This document shows, piece after piece, positions 45,088 to 55,811 of a stretch of DNA of 64,000 bases. The position numbers were made by a program, and so were the translations under genes. The stretch comes from Triticum aestivum. Its lineage: Eukaryota > Streptophyta > Magnoliopsida > Poales > Poaceae. The stretch is taken from positions 355,434,696 through 355,498,695 of the forward strand of contig NC_057808.1 of NCBI RefSeq assembly GCF_018294505.1, given 5' to 3'. The notes beneath the pieces are model-generated. The model had not been told where the DNA came from. It did not search any database and saw only the letters and a program-made list of their open reading frames with translations. Each line of letters starts with the position of its first letter. Within the stretch, counting starts at the first letter, position 1.

Positions 45088-48000
45088 TCAAGTGTAATAA
45101 GGCCGAAGCTGAGCTATGTTCCACGGCCGACGGGTCTCTTCCTCCGACTTACGTGAATCTTTGTGCTCCCGAATGTCAATGAGGTAATATGACCCGTTGT
45201 GCAAATTCTTGCTGACCACAAAGGGCCCTTCCCAAGGCGGGGATAGCTTGTGCGCATCTGTTTGATCTTGGATGAGCCGGAGCACCAGATCGCCTTCCTG
45301 GAAGACCCGGGATTTAACCCGGCGACTATGATAACGGCGCAGGTCCTGTTGGTAAATCGCTGAGCGAGCTGCTGCCACATCACGCTGTTCGTCCAACAAG
45401 TCAAGAGCATCTTGGCGCGCCTGTTCATTATCCACCTCAACATAAGCCGCCACTCGAGGCGAGTCATGACGGATGTCACTGGGGAGGACTGCTTCCGCTC
45501 CATAAACCATGAAGAAAGGCGTGAAACCTGTAGACCTGTTAGGAGTAGTGTTGATGCTCCACAACACGGAGGGTAACTCCTCCACCCAACAACCCGGCGT
45601 CCGTTGTAAAGGGACCAAAAGCCGGGGTTTGATGCCTTTCAGAATCTCCTGATTAGCCCTCTCAGCTTGACCATTGGATTGAGGGTGAGCCACTGATGAA
45701 ACATCAAGTCTAATATGCTCTCGTTGACAAAACTCCTCCATGGCGCCTTTGGATAGATTGGTACCATTGTCAGTTATAATGCTGTGTGGAAAGCCAAAGC
45801 GAAAGATCACCTTTTTCATAAACTGAACTGCCGTGGCTGCATCACACTTGCTAACTGGCTCCGCTTCAACCCACTTGGTAAATTTGTCAACTGCCACCAA
45901 GAGGTGGGTCTTCTTATCCTTGGACCTTTTAAAAGGCCCAACCATATCAAGCCCCCAGACCGCAAAGGGCCAAGTAATTGGGATCATCCTCAGCTCCTGA
46001 GCCGGCACATGAGCCCGTCGCGAGAACCTTTGGCAACCATCACATTTACTGACCAAGTCCTCCGCATCAGCATGAGCCGTCAGCCAATAAAAACCATGAC
46101 GAAAAGCCTTGGCCACAAGAGACTTTGAGCCGGCGTGATGGCCACAATCCCCTTCATGAATCTCACGCAAGATCTCTTGACCTTCCTCAGGGGAGACACA
46201 ACGCTGGAACGCTCCCGTAACACTGCGGCGATGCAACTCACCATTGATAACAATCATTGACTTAGACCGCCGGGTTATTTGTCTGGCCAAAGTTTCATCC
46301 TCAGGCAAATCTCCCCGGGTCATGTAAGCCAGATAGGGCACTGTCCAGTCCGGGATGATGTGGAGAGCCGCCACCAGTCGTGCCTCCGGGTCAGGGACAG
46401 CCAAGTCTTCCTCTGTAGGCAACTTAACAGAAGGGTTATGCAGGACGTCCAGGAAAATATTAGGCGGCACCGGTTTTCGCTGAGAGCCCAGCCGGCTTAA
46501 AGCATCAGCCGCCTCGTTCTTCCTGCGATCGATGTGCTCTACTTGGTAACCCTGAAAGTGCCCAGCAATGGCATCAACTTCGCGGCGATAAGCCGCCATG
46601 AGAGGGTCCTTGGAGTCCCACTTTCCTGATACTTGTTGAGCCACCAAGTCTGAGTCGCCGAAGCACCTTACCCGGCTCAAGCTCATCTCCTTAGCCATCC
46701 GAAGACCGTGGAGCAAGGCCTCGTACTCAGCTGCATTGTTGGTGCAAGGAAACATCAATTGTAGCACATAATGGAACTTGTCACCTTTAGGGGAAGCCAA
46801 TACGACTCCAGCCCCCGAGCCCTCCAATTGCCTGGACCCATCGAAGTGAATAGTCCAATATGTGTTATCCGGCTTTTGTTCGGGCACTTGTAGCTCTGTC
46901 CAATCATTGATGAAATCCACCAAGGCCTGAGATTTAACAGCAGTGCGTGGCACGTATTTCAGACCATGAGGTCCGAGCTCTATAGCCCACTTAGCCACTC
47001 TCCCTGTGGCCTCTCTGTTTTGAATGATATCTCCAAGGGGGGCAGAACTGACCACAGTGATGGGGTGACCCTGGAAATAATGCTTAAGCTTCCGGCTTGC
47101 CATGAACACACCATAAACAAGCTTCTGCCAATGCGGATACCGCTGCTTGGACTCAATGAGTACTTCGCTGACATAATAAACCGGCCGCTGAACCGGATGC
47201 TCCTTACCCTCTTCCTTGCGCTCCACCACCACGGCCACACTGACGGCTCGTGTGTTAGCAGCCACATACAGCAATAAAGGCTCCTTGTCAACCGGAGCAG
47301 CAAGGACTGGGGGCTCGGCCAGCTGCCTCTTCAAATCCTCAAAAGCAGTATTAGCTGCATCATTCCAGACAAAGTCATCAGTTTTCTTCATCAACTGATA
47401 TAATGGCATGGCCTTCTCCCCCAAACGGCTTATAAAACGGCTTAAAGCAGCGATACGACCCGCCAGGCGCTGGACGTCGTTTATACACGCCGGCTTAGCC
47501 AGGGAGGTGATGGCCTTGATCTTCTCCGGGTTAGCTTCAATGCCTCTGTTAGAAACCAAGAAACCCAAGAGCTTGCCTGCAGGAACACCAAAAACACATT
47601 TGGCCGGGTTAAGCATCATCTTGTAGACCCGGAGATTATCAAAGGTTTCCCTCAGATCATCTATCAAGGTTTCCTCCTTCCTGGATTTAACCACAATATC
47701 ATCCACATAAGCATGAACATTGCGCCCAATCTGGTTATGAAGACAGTTCTGCACGCAACGCTGATAAGTCGCCTGTGCACTCTTGAGTCCAAAGGGCATA
47801 GACACATAGCAGAAGGCTCCAAAGGGAGTGATGAACGCCGTCTTCTCCTGGTCCTTAACTGCCATCTTAATCTGATGATATCCAGAATAAGCATCCAAGA
47901 AACTTAAACGCTCACAACCCGCCGTAGCATCAATGATTTGATCAATACGGGGAAGGGCAAAAGGATCAGCCGGACACGCTTTGTTCAAGTCCGTGTAGTC

Positions 48001-48291
48001 CACACACATCCGCCAGGTGCCGTTCTTCTTGAGCACGAGCACCGGGTTAGCTAACCACTCTGGGTGAAAGACTTCAACAATAAACCCGGCCGCCAAGAGC
48101 CGGGCCACCTCTTCACCAATAGCTTTCCGCCTCTCTTCATTAAACCGCCGAAGGAATTGCCTGACCGGCTTAAATTTCGGATCAACATTGAGAGTGTGCT
48201 CAGCGAGTTCTCTAGGTACACCTGGCATGTCAGAAGGCTTCCATGCAAAAATGTCCCTATTCTCACGGATGAACTCGATGAGCGCGCTTTC
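45088..48291 (-). CDS. pol polyprotein of Tat copy 2 (RT, two RNase H domains, integrase)
   Basis: The frame is fully open, with 1046 residues from the first ATG at 48228; the preceding 21 codons back to the shared TAG (48292-48294) are also open. Numbered from that Met, RT spans about 30-230 with YVDD at 174-177. The first RNase H (300-400) has YVAANTRAVS where active enzymes have an Asp, so it looks inactive. A second, archaeal-type RNase H (457-580) has Asp463, Glu503, Asp525 and Asp575. Integrase has the zinc site His691, His697, Cys729, Cys732 and catalytic Asp761, Asp820, Glu856. It ends PWNIAQLRPYYT. The dual RNase H is a Tat hallmark. It would need readthrough or a separate start to be made. 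Confidence 0.9.
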   Translation of the reverse strand, partial: ESALIEFIRENRDIFAWKPSDMPGVPRELAEHTLNVDPKFKPVRQFLRRFNEERRKAIGEEVARLLAAGFIVEVFHPEWLANPVLVLKKNGTWRMCVDYTDLNKACPADPFALPRIDQIIDATAGCERLSFLDAYSGYHQIKMAVKDQEKTAFITPFGAFCYVSMPFGLKSAQATYQRCVQNCLHNQIGRNVHAYVDDIVVKSRKEETLIDDLRETFDNLRVYKMMLNPAKCVFGVPAGKLLGFLVSNRGIEANPEKIKAITSLAKPACINDVQRLAGRIAALSRFISRLGEKAMPLYQLMKKTDDFVWNDAANTAFEDLKRQLAEPPVLAAPVDKEPLLLYVAANTRAVSVAVVVERKEEGKEHPVQRPVYYVSEVLIESKQRYPHWQKLVYGVFMASRKLKHYFQGHPITVVSSAPLGDIIQNREATGRVAKWAIELGPHGLKYVPRTAVKSQALVDFINDWTELQVPEQKPDNTYWTIHFDGSRQLEGSGAGVVLASPKGDKFHYVLQLMFPCTNNAAEYEALLHGLRMAKEMSLSRVRCFGDSDLVAQQVSGKWDSKDPLMAAYRREVDAIAGHFQGYQVEHIDRRKNEAADALSRLGSQRKPVPPNIFLDVLHNPSVKLPTEEDLAVPDPEARLVAALHIIPDWTVPYLAYMTRGDLPEDETLARQITRRSKSMIVINGELHRRSVTGAFQRCVSPEEGQEILREIHEGDCGHHAGSKSLVAKAFRHGFYWLTAHADAEDLVSKCDGCQRFSRRAHVPAQELRMIPITWPFAVWGLDMVGPFKRSKDKKTHLLVAVDKFTKWVEAEPVSKCDAATAVQFMKKVIFRFGFPHSIITDNGTNLSKGAMEEFCQREHIRLDVSSVAHPQSNGQAERANQEILKGIKPRLLVPLQRTPGCWVEELPSVLWSINTTPNRSTGFTPFFMVYGAEAVLPSDIRHDSPRVAAYVEVDNEQARQDALDLLDEQRDVAAARSAIYQQDLRRYHSRRVKSRVFQEGDLVLRLIQDQTDAHKLSPPWEGPFVVSKNLHNGSYYLIDIREHKDSRKSEEETRRPWNIAQLRPYYT

Positions 48292-51200
48292 CTATTTTGG
48301 ATCCAGATTGGCACTGATGCTAAACTGCTGAGATGAATCACCTGGAACGAAATCAACAAGTTTAGTCTCATCAGCCGACTTAAATTTCATTGCCGGCTCA
48401 TGCTCCGTAGTCGGCTTTTTCAGAGAGGTCATATCTGTTGGGTCAACATTGTCCTTGTAAAACTTCAACTCCTCTGTTGCGCAAACAGATTCTGCATAAG
48501 CTGCATCGCCTTCCTCACACTCCAAGGCCACCTTCCGGCTGCCGTGAACCGTAATGGTCCCATTATGACCCGGCATCTTGAGCTGTAAATACACGTAACA
48601 CGGCCGTGCCATGAACTTGGCGTAAGCCGGCCGCCCAAATATGGCATGGTACGGACTTCTTATCTTGACCACCTCAAAGGTCAATTTTTCCACCCTGTAG
48701 TTGTGCTCATCTCCAAAGGCCACTTCCAACTCGATCTTGCCGACTGGATAAGCCGACTTACCAGGTACCACACCATGGAAAATAGTGTTTGACTGGCTGA
48801 GGTTCTTATCAATCAACCCCATACGACGGAAAGTCTCATAATAGAGGATGTTGATGCTGCTGCCTCCATCCATGAGCACCTTAGTGAACTTATATCCTCC
48901 CACCTGAGGAGCCACCACCAAGGCCAAGTGACCCGGATTATCCACCCGGGGAGGGTGATCCTCCCTACTCCACACTATAGGCTGCTCAGACCATCGTAAA
49001 TAGCGTGGAACCGCCGGCTCAACAGCATTCACAGCCCTCTTATGAAGCTTCTGATCTCGCTTACACAGACTGGTGGTAAATACATGATACTGTCCACCGC
49101 TAAGCTGCTTTGGATTGGTCTGATAACCCCCCTGCTGCTGTTGATGACCCTGGCCAGACTGCTGATTAAAGCCCCCTTGACCGTTCTGAGGATTAGAATT
49201 TGAGCCGCCGCCCGGGCCATGAAAGCCGCCGGCGCCTGAGCCACCGCCCGGGCCATTGTTGCCGTTAAAGGCGTTGGAATTCTTAAAGGCCTTCATGATT
49301 GCACAATCCTTCCATAGATGAGTAGCTGGCTTCTCTCTAGAGCCATGCCTTGGACAAGGCTCATTCAACAGCTGCTCCAGCGTCGGGCCTGACCCGCCGG
49401 CTCGGGGAGGGGGCCTCCCCTTGCGTCGCTGGTTATTACCCTGTGAGCTGGCGTTGGCTACGAACTCTAGGCTGCCGTTGGCCTTGCGCTTGCCACCTCC
49501 TTGGTTCCCCGGGTTATGCTGAGGACCCTTGCCATTGCCGTTCTTCTTTCCCTTCCCTGTCCTTTCATCATCTGAAGCGGGGTCCTTGGTACTATCAGAA
49601 TCGGCGTACTTGACGAGAGCCGCCATCAGTGTACCCATATCATTGCAGTCGCGCTTAAGCCGCCCGAGTTTCATCTTCAGGGGCACGAAACGACAATTCT
49701 GTTCCAACATTAAGACTGCAGAGCCGGCATCCATCTTATCAGATGAATGTATTATTTCCTTAACCCGGCGAACCCAATGTGTCGTAGACTCACCCTCCTG
49801 CTGCTTACAGTTAGTCAAATCCACAATTGACATAGACTGCCTACAGGTATCCTTGAAGTTTTGGATGAACCGGGCTTTCAGCTCAGCCCAAGACCCGATG
49901 GAATTCGGTGGTAGCCCCTTTCAACCAAGTGCGGGCAGTCCCATCTAACATCATGGTGAAGTACTTGGCCATTGCTGCTTCACTGACTTCCAGCAGTTCC
50001 ATGGCCATCTCGTAACTCTCGATCCAGGCTGCGGGTTGTAAGTCAGCTGTGTAATTAGGCACCTTCCTAGGGCCTTTGAAGTCCTTGGGTAGACGCTCAT
50101 TGCGGAGAGCCGGCACCAAGCAAGGGACACCTCCAGTCCTGGTAGGGATACCCACGTCGACGGAAGCCGTCGGATAAGCCGGGGGAGTCTGGTAAGCCGT
50201 CAACTGAGGCACCTGCTCCGCCTCTTGCCGCGCTCTGTCTTGGTCTGCTGCGTGAAAGGCTCCGTTATGAGCCGGGCCATGGCCAGGGGGCGGGTCATGG
50301 CGTCGGACATTACTTGAGCCGGTCGCTGAGACCATGTGTCTGCTGTAACTCGGGCTCCGGCCTGGACGAGGGGTCGAGTGGATCCTGTCCCGGCTGTAAG
50401 AGTACGCCTCTTGCTGCGCCAGTGCTGTCTGAAGGAGTTCCCTGACCCGGCGGGTTTCAATAGCCGTCGGAGAGTCGCCGTCAATTGGGAGGGCCGCCAG
50501 CCGTGCTGCTGCGGCGACCATGTTCTCCAGCGGGTTAGCATAATGACCCGGTGGTATTGGCACATACTGAGGCGGGGCAGGGTTCACCCGGGGAGGCCCC
50601 ATCACTTGTGGCTGAACAGGGGTCCCAGACCCGGGCACTATGATCCCTGGCGGGTTACTAGACCCTGCACCTGGCGTGTTGAAGAGGTTTCGAGGATCGT
50701 AAACCGGAGGGAGTCGAGATTGGGCCTTTTGATGCCTCCTTCTCATGACCTCATTGGACGCGTTCTGATCCATCGTGAGCCGGAAGGACTGTGCCTGAAT
50801 CAACTGAGTTTGGGCGTCGAGAGCCGCCCTCTCCGCAGCCATCCTGATCCCTTCCGCTGCCAGATCCTCTTTGGCTTTCACTAGATCTAACTTTAACTGC
50901 GCCACCTCCGCATCATGCTGAGCTTGATCCGCCGGGTCAACCGCGGCGGTCAACAGGGCCGTCATCTTGTCCGTGAGATCCATCAGCACCTGAGCCGGCG
51001 AGGGCACCGGGTTTCCTGCCCCAGCAGCAGGGTTCTGAACAGGCTGCGCACCGGCCATGAAGATTCCGACCCGGCTCGGCGGCTCAAACGGGTCCGGAAT
51101 ACTGTCACCATCGGAACAACCCATGAGCCTACCATCTTGAAGTTGATACAACGAGTTTGACTCATCTGTGGACGACTCGCCGTCAGAGCCGGCGGCCGTC

Positions 51201-51616
51201 TCATCACCGGATCCAGATCTATCAGAGTGCCCTCCATGGACACATCCCACAAAAGCATGCCTCAAGGCAGGCAGGGCCCGGGCGGGTCGTGCGCGCTGAG
51301 CCGTCTCGATGAGATCGGCGCAGAGATCCGGCTCAGGGCCCGGCTCACCAATCTTGCCAATGAAAACATGAATTCCGCCGAAGGGGACCCGGTACCCATA
51401 CTCAATTGAGCCGGCGTCGGGGCCCCAGTTTGCATCGTCGATGTAGAGCTTGCCGCGACGACTCTTGGTCATCCGGCCCACAGCGTATCCCTTGAGCCCT
51501 TCGAAGCTGCCCTTCAAGAACTCGAATCCACCGTGCGCTGGCCCCACGGTGGGCGCCAACTGTCGTGGAATTGTCACGGCAGATGTCCTCAAGCTAGGAC
51601 TTAGTCGTGGAGCCAT
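48292..51616 (-). pseudogene. gag-protease of Tat copy 2
   Basis: The start is an ATG inside the 5' LTR (51616). The frame runs through the LTR end and the PBS (RQLAPTVGPAHGG) into gag. The order is the same as in copy 1: N-terminal block, helical middle with many Ala/Glu/Gln, Retrotrans_gag domain, Gly-rich basic region, and a retropepsin with VLMDGGSSINILYYETF near 48870. One extra G in a G-run near 49917 (GGGG against GGG in copy 3) shifts the frame and splits gag into 49883-51616 and 48292-49833. The protein ends at a TAG shared with copy 1. Confidence 0.87.
51543..51560 (-). promoter_or_regulatory. Primer-binding site of Tat copy 2
   Basis: On the minus strand it reads TTGGCGCCCACCGTGGGG, one base after the 5' LTR. 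The same PBS type occurs at 18454, 31215 and 59894. Confidence 0.7.
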
Positions 51617-52079
51617 CGCCGCTAGGAAGCTTGAAGGGGTTAAACGGGACAAGGAACACGAGGGTTTATACTGGTTCGGCCCCTTACGGTGAAGGTAAAA
51701 GCCTACGTCCAGTTGAGGTGGTATTGATTAGGGTTTCGATGACCAGGGAGCTTAACTCCTATGCCTGGCTCTCGACGAGATATTTCTTGCCCCTAAACCG
51801 CTGCCGGGTCGCCCCTTTATATAGAGAGGTTGACGCCCAGCGGCTCTCAGGGTCCCGGCCGGCTCATAAGAGTGTCCGGCTCGGACTCTCAACTATTCTT
51901 GCCTTACACTACAAGTTCTACCATAATGACGGTTGCAACTACGGGCCTTAAGCCATCTCCGGGTCTTAAGCCCATCTTTGGCCTACCGTCTTCAAGCTTG
52001 GCGCCAGGCTTCAGGTGATGATCCTTAAGTGTAACCCGGCCCCGCCGGGCGGGTGACTCTAAGGGTTATATCCTCAACA
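51561..52079 (-). repeat. 5' LTR of Tat copy 2
   Basis: On the minus strand it reads TGTTGAGGATATAACCC to CCACGACA (519 bp), with the TATA box at 51816-51823. Differences from the 3' LTR cluster in the U3 part. Confidence 0.92.
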
Positions 52080-55000
52080 CAGTTCAGTCTTCTTCTTCCT
52101 CACTTGTGACAGCTAAGCAACATAAGTTCTGGTTGCCTCCTCCTCCTCCGTTTCGTTAGCCTTACCAGCAGAAGAACAAAGGTGGCCATGGTTCTTCCAA
52201 CTCTTCCAACTCTAGCTATCAGAACAAGTCTCAGAATCAAGCTCCAAAGTCCAATGCTCCTTATCACCGTCCACTCTCAGAGGTGACTTGCAACAAGTGT
52301 CAGCAGAAAGGTCACTATGCTAACAAGTGCTTCAACCAAAGGCGTCTTCCGCCTCCCCCTCCTGTCAGATCTTCCAGCAATGCAGTGGTCAAGCATAATC
52401 CAAAGTCTGCAAAGGTGAACATGATGAATGTAGCTCAAGCAGAGGAATCTACTGATGTGATAATGGGTAATCTTCCTGTTAATGATATTCCTGCAAAAGT
52501 TCTTTTTGATACTGGTGCATTGCTTTGTTTCATGTCAAGACCGTTTTTTGCCAAGCATGAATTCACTTGTTCTCATCTGAGTAAACCCATGGATGTCGTT
52601 TCTCCGGGTAAACGTTTGAGTTCTAGTTTGGTGGTTCCGGATGTTTCCATCAAGATGGGGAACTATAAATTTCTGTCTAAACCAGTTGTTCTTGGTGACT
52701 CGGATATTGATCTAATTCTCAGGATGGACTGGCTTTCTAAGCACAAAGCTCAACTTGATTGTGCAGCCAGGGAAATTCAATTGACACACTCTTCTGAGGA
52801 TGTGATTATTTATGCCGCTCGTGATGAAACCATTCGGTTTTTTTCTCTCAATGAGAAGGGCGAATTGAATGCCATCTCTCAGATTCCAGTCGTTTGTGAG
52901 TACCAATATGTCTTTCCAGAAGAGCTTCCAGGTATGCCTCCTCATCGGCCAGTTGAGTTCGTTATCGAACTAGAGCCTGGCACTGGACCCGTTTGCAAGT
53001 GTCCATACAAGCTTGGACCCAACGAGCTGAAGGAATTCAAGAAACAGCTCGATGAACAAGAGCGTCTGGGTTTGATTAGACCGAGTTCATCTCCATGGGG
53101 TTGTGGTGTTCTTTTTGTAAAGAAGAAGGATGGCACGGACCGACTTTGCGTCGACTACCGTCCATTGAACAAGAAGACAATCAAGAACAAGTATCCACTT
53201 CCCAACATCAATGAGCTATTCGAGCAACTCAAAGGTGCTAAAGTATTCTCCAAGCTTGACCTTCGTATGGGTTATCATCAGATTCGCATTGGTGAAGAAG
53301 ATATTCCCAAGACAGCATTCAGAACAAGTTTTGGTTCTTATGAATATACTGTCGTGTCTTTCGGCCTTGTCAATGCTCCTCCAGTATTCTCTCGGATGAT
53401 GAATTTCATCTTCAACCCCTATACCAATGAATTCGTCCTAGTGTATCTCGATGATATATTGGTCTTCTCCAAGAATAAGAAGGATCATGCCAAACATTTG
53501 CGATTGGTGCTCGACAAGCTCAGAGAGTATAATTCTATGCGAAGTTCTCCAAATGTGAGTTTTGGCTTGATGAAGTTCTTTTCCTTGGTCACATCATCTC
53601 TGCCAAGGGCATCGCTGTTAACCCCGAGAAGGTGTCCGCAATTGTGAATTGGGAACCTCCTCAGAATGTCAAGCAGCTCCGCAGTTTTATCGGTCTTGCA
53701 AGCGATTGCCAAAGATTCGTTGAGAACTTCTCCAATATTGCAAAGCCTCTTTCCAACCTCCTCCAGAAGCATGTGAAGTATGTCTGGTCTCCTGAGTGTG
53801 ACGTTGCTTTCAACACTCTCAAAGAGAAACTAGTCACAGCTCCTGTCTTGACTCCTCCTGATGAATCCAAGCCTTCGAAGTTTTCTGTGATGCTTCTCTT
53901 CAAGGTCTCGGTGCTGTGTTAATGGAAGAGAAGAAAGTTGTGGCCTATACCTCTCATCAGTTGAAGCCCAATGAGAAGAACTACCCCACTCACGATCTTG
54001 AGTTGGCGACAGTTGTCCATGCATTAATAACGTGGAGACATCTCTTGTTGGGAAGACAAGTGGACATTTCCACCGATCACAAGAGTCTCAAGTACATCTT
54101 CACTCAGCCCAACCTCAACCTCAGGCAGACTCGATGGGTCGAAATGATTCAAGAGTACAATCCGAGTATTGAATATACTCCAGGCAAGGCCAATGTCATT
54201 GCAGATGCGTTAAGCAGGAAGGCTTATTGCAACAGCTTAATTCTCAAGCCTTTCCAACCAGACCTTTGTGAAGCTTTCCGCAAGCTGAATCTCCAAGTTG
54301 TTCCTCAAGGCTTTCTTGCCAACCTCATAGTCTCTCCTACTTTGGAAGATCAAATTCGTGAGGCACAACTTCTTGATGCCATGGTGAAGAAGGTAAAACG
54401 TGGTATCGACAAGGGCCTTTCCAAATACAAGTGCTATCGCATTGATGTCAGAGACATTTTATTCTTCGAGGACCGGATTGTGGTTCCTAAAGGTGATCTC
54501 AGGAAAGTCATTATGAACGAGGCGCACAATTCTCTCCTTTCCATTCATCCTGGAAGTACGAAGATGTACCATGACCTCAAGCAGTCGTATTGGTGGACTC
54601 GAATGAAGCGAGAAATTGCTCAATTCGTGAATGAATGTGATGTCTGTCGAAGAGTGAAAGCAGAACACCAACGACCAGCTGGTCTCCTTCAACCTCTTGC
54701 TATCCCAGAGTGGAAGTTTGATCATATCGAAATGGACTTCGTGACTGGTTTTCCAAAGTCCAAGCGCGGAAATGATGCTATCTTCGTTGTCATTGACAAG
54801 CTTTCTAAAGTGGCTCATTTCCTTCCAATCAAAGAATCCATCACAGTAGCTCAGTTGGCAGAGCTATACACCTCCAGAATTGTCTCCTTGCACGGCATTC
54901 CACAATTGAATTCTTCAGATCGTGGAAGCATCTTCACCTCTAAGTTCTGGGACTCCTTCCAAAAGGCCATGGGCACAAACATTCGCTTCAGCACAACTTT

Positions 55001-55775
55001 CCATCCTCAAACTAGTGGCCAAGTCGAGCGAGTCAATCAAATTCTTGAAGATATGCTCAGGGCTTGTGTCATTTCCTTTGGCATGAAATGGGAAGATTGT
55101 CTTCCATATGCCGAATTCTCCTACAACAACAGCTTCCAAGCAAGTTCGGGCAAGGCCCCATTCGAGATTCTCTATGGCAGAAAGTGCCGTACTCCTCTCA
55201 ATTGGTCAGAGACTGGTGAACGCCAACTTCTTGGCAATGACTTAATCACTGAAGCTGAAGAAATGTGTAAAGTCATCCGTGATAATCTCAAAGCCGCGCA
55301 ATCGCGCCAGAAGAGTTACTATGATAGTAAGCATCGTGATGTGGCTTTCGAGATCGGAGACCATGTCTACCTCCGCGTCTCTCCAATGAAAGGCACTCGT
55401 CGCTTCGGTATTAAAGGGAAGCTTGCCCCTAGATACGTGGGTCCTTTCAAGATCATTGGGAAAAGAGGCGACCTCGCCTATCAACTTGAGCTTCCTTCCA
55501 ACTTTGCGAACGTGCACGATGTGTTCCACGTGTCACAGCTCCGCAAGTGCTTCAAGACGCCTGAGCGCACCATCAACTTCGAAGAGATTGACCTCCAAGA
55601 AGATTTGTCTTATCATGAGCACCCCGTTGCTATTCTTGAAGAAACTGAGCGCAAGACTCGCAACAAGTCAATCAAATTCCTGAAAGTGAAGTGGTCGCAC
55701 CATTCCGACCGGGAAGCCACCTGGGGACGCGAGGACCATCTCCGTTCCGAATATCCGGAGTTCTTTCAGTCCTAG
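52080..55775 (+). pseudogene. gag C-terminus and pol of the chromovirus
   Basis: Gag resumes and ends in a CCHC knuckle ([14 protein letters not shown], 52292). Protease ([17 protein letters not shown], 52499), RT ([28 protein letters not shown]), RNase H (YTSHQLKPNEKNYPTHDLEL) and integrase follow, the last with a HHCC site and core motifs MDFVTGFPK, SDRGSIFTSKFW and GQVERVNQ. The C-terminal end (FLKVKWSHHSDREATWGRED) is chromodomain-like, which is thought to guide insertion to chromatin marks. Frameshifts near 53533 and 53875 break the polyprotein, and a TAG near 52157 lies in gag. The remaining blocks are open for long distances, so decay is recent. Confidence 0.88.
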
Positions 55776-55811
55776 ATCTCGGGACGAGATCCTCTCGTAG
55801 TGGTGGAGTGT

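Larger units (their letters stand above)
39043..52079 (-). mobile_element. Tat-lineage Gypsy retrotransposon, copy 2 (complete)
   Basis: This is the only full-length element in the window. On the minus strand it has 5' LTR (51561-52079), PBS, gag-protease, pol (ending at 45088), a tandem repeat block, an antisense gene (40640-44011, plus strand) and 3' LTR (39043-39560). CAGTT flanks it on both sides (39037-39041 and 52080-52084), with one extra T at the left junction. By eye the LTRs differ at about 20 of 518 positions. Insertion into the chromovirus gag dates it later than that element. Confidence 0.93.

Noticed and set aside
45114..48371. Plus- and minus-strand frames inside Tat pol other than the pol frame
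   Set aside because: They are shadows of the fully open pol frame; the same shadows recur in copy 1 because the DNA is homologous.
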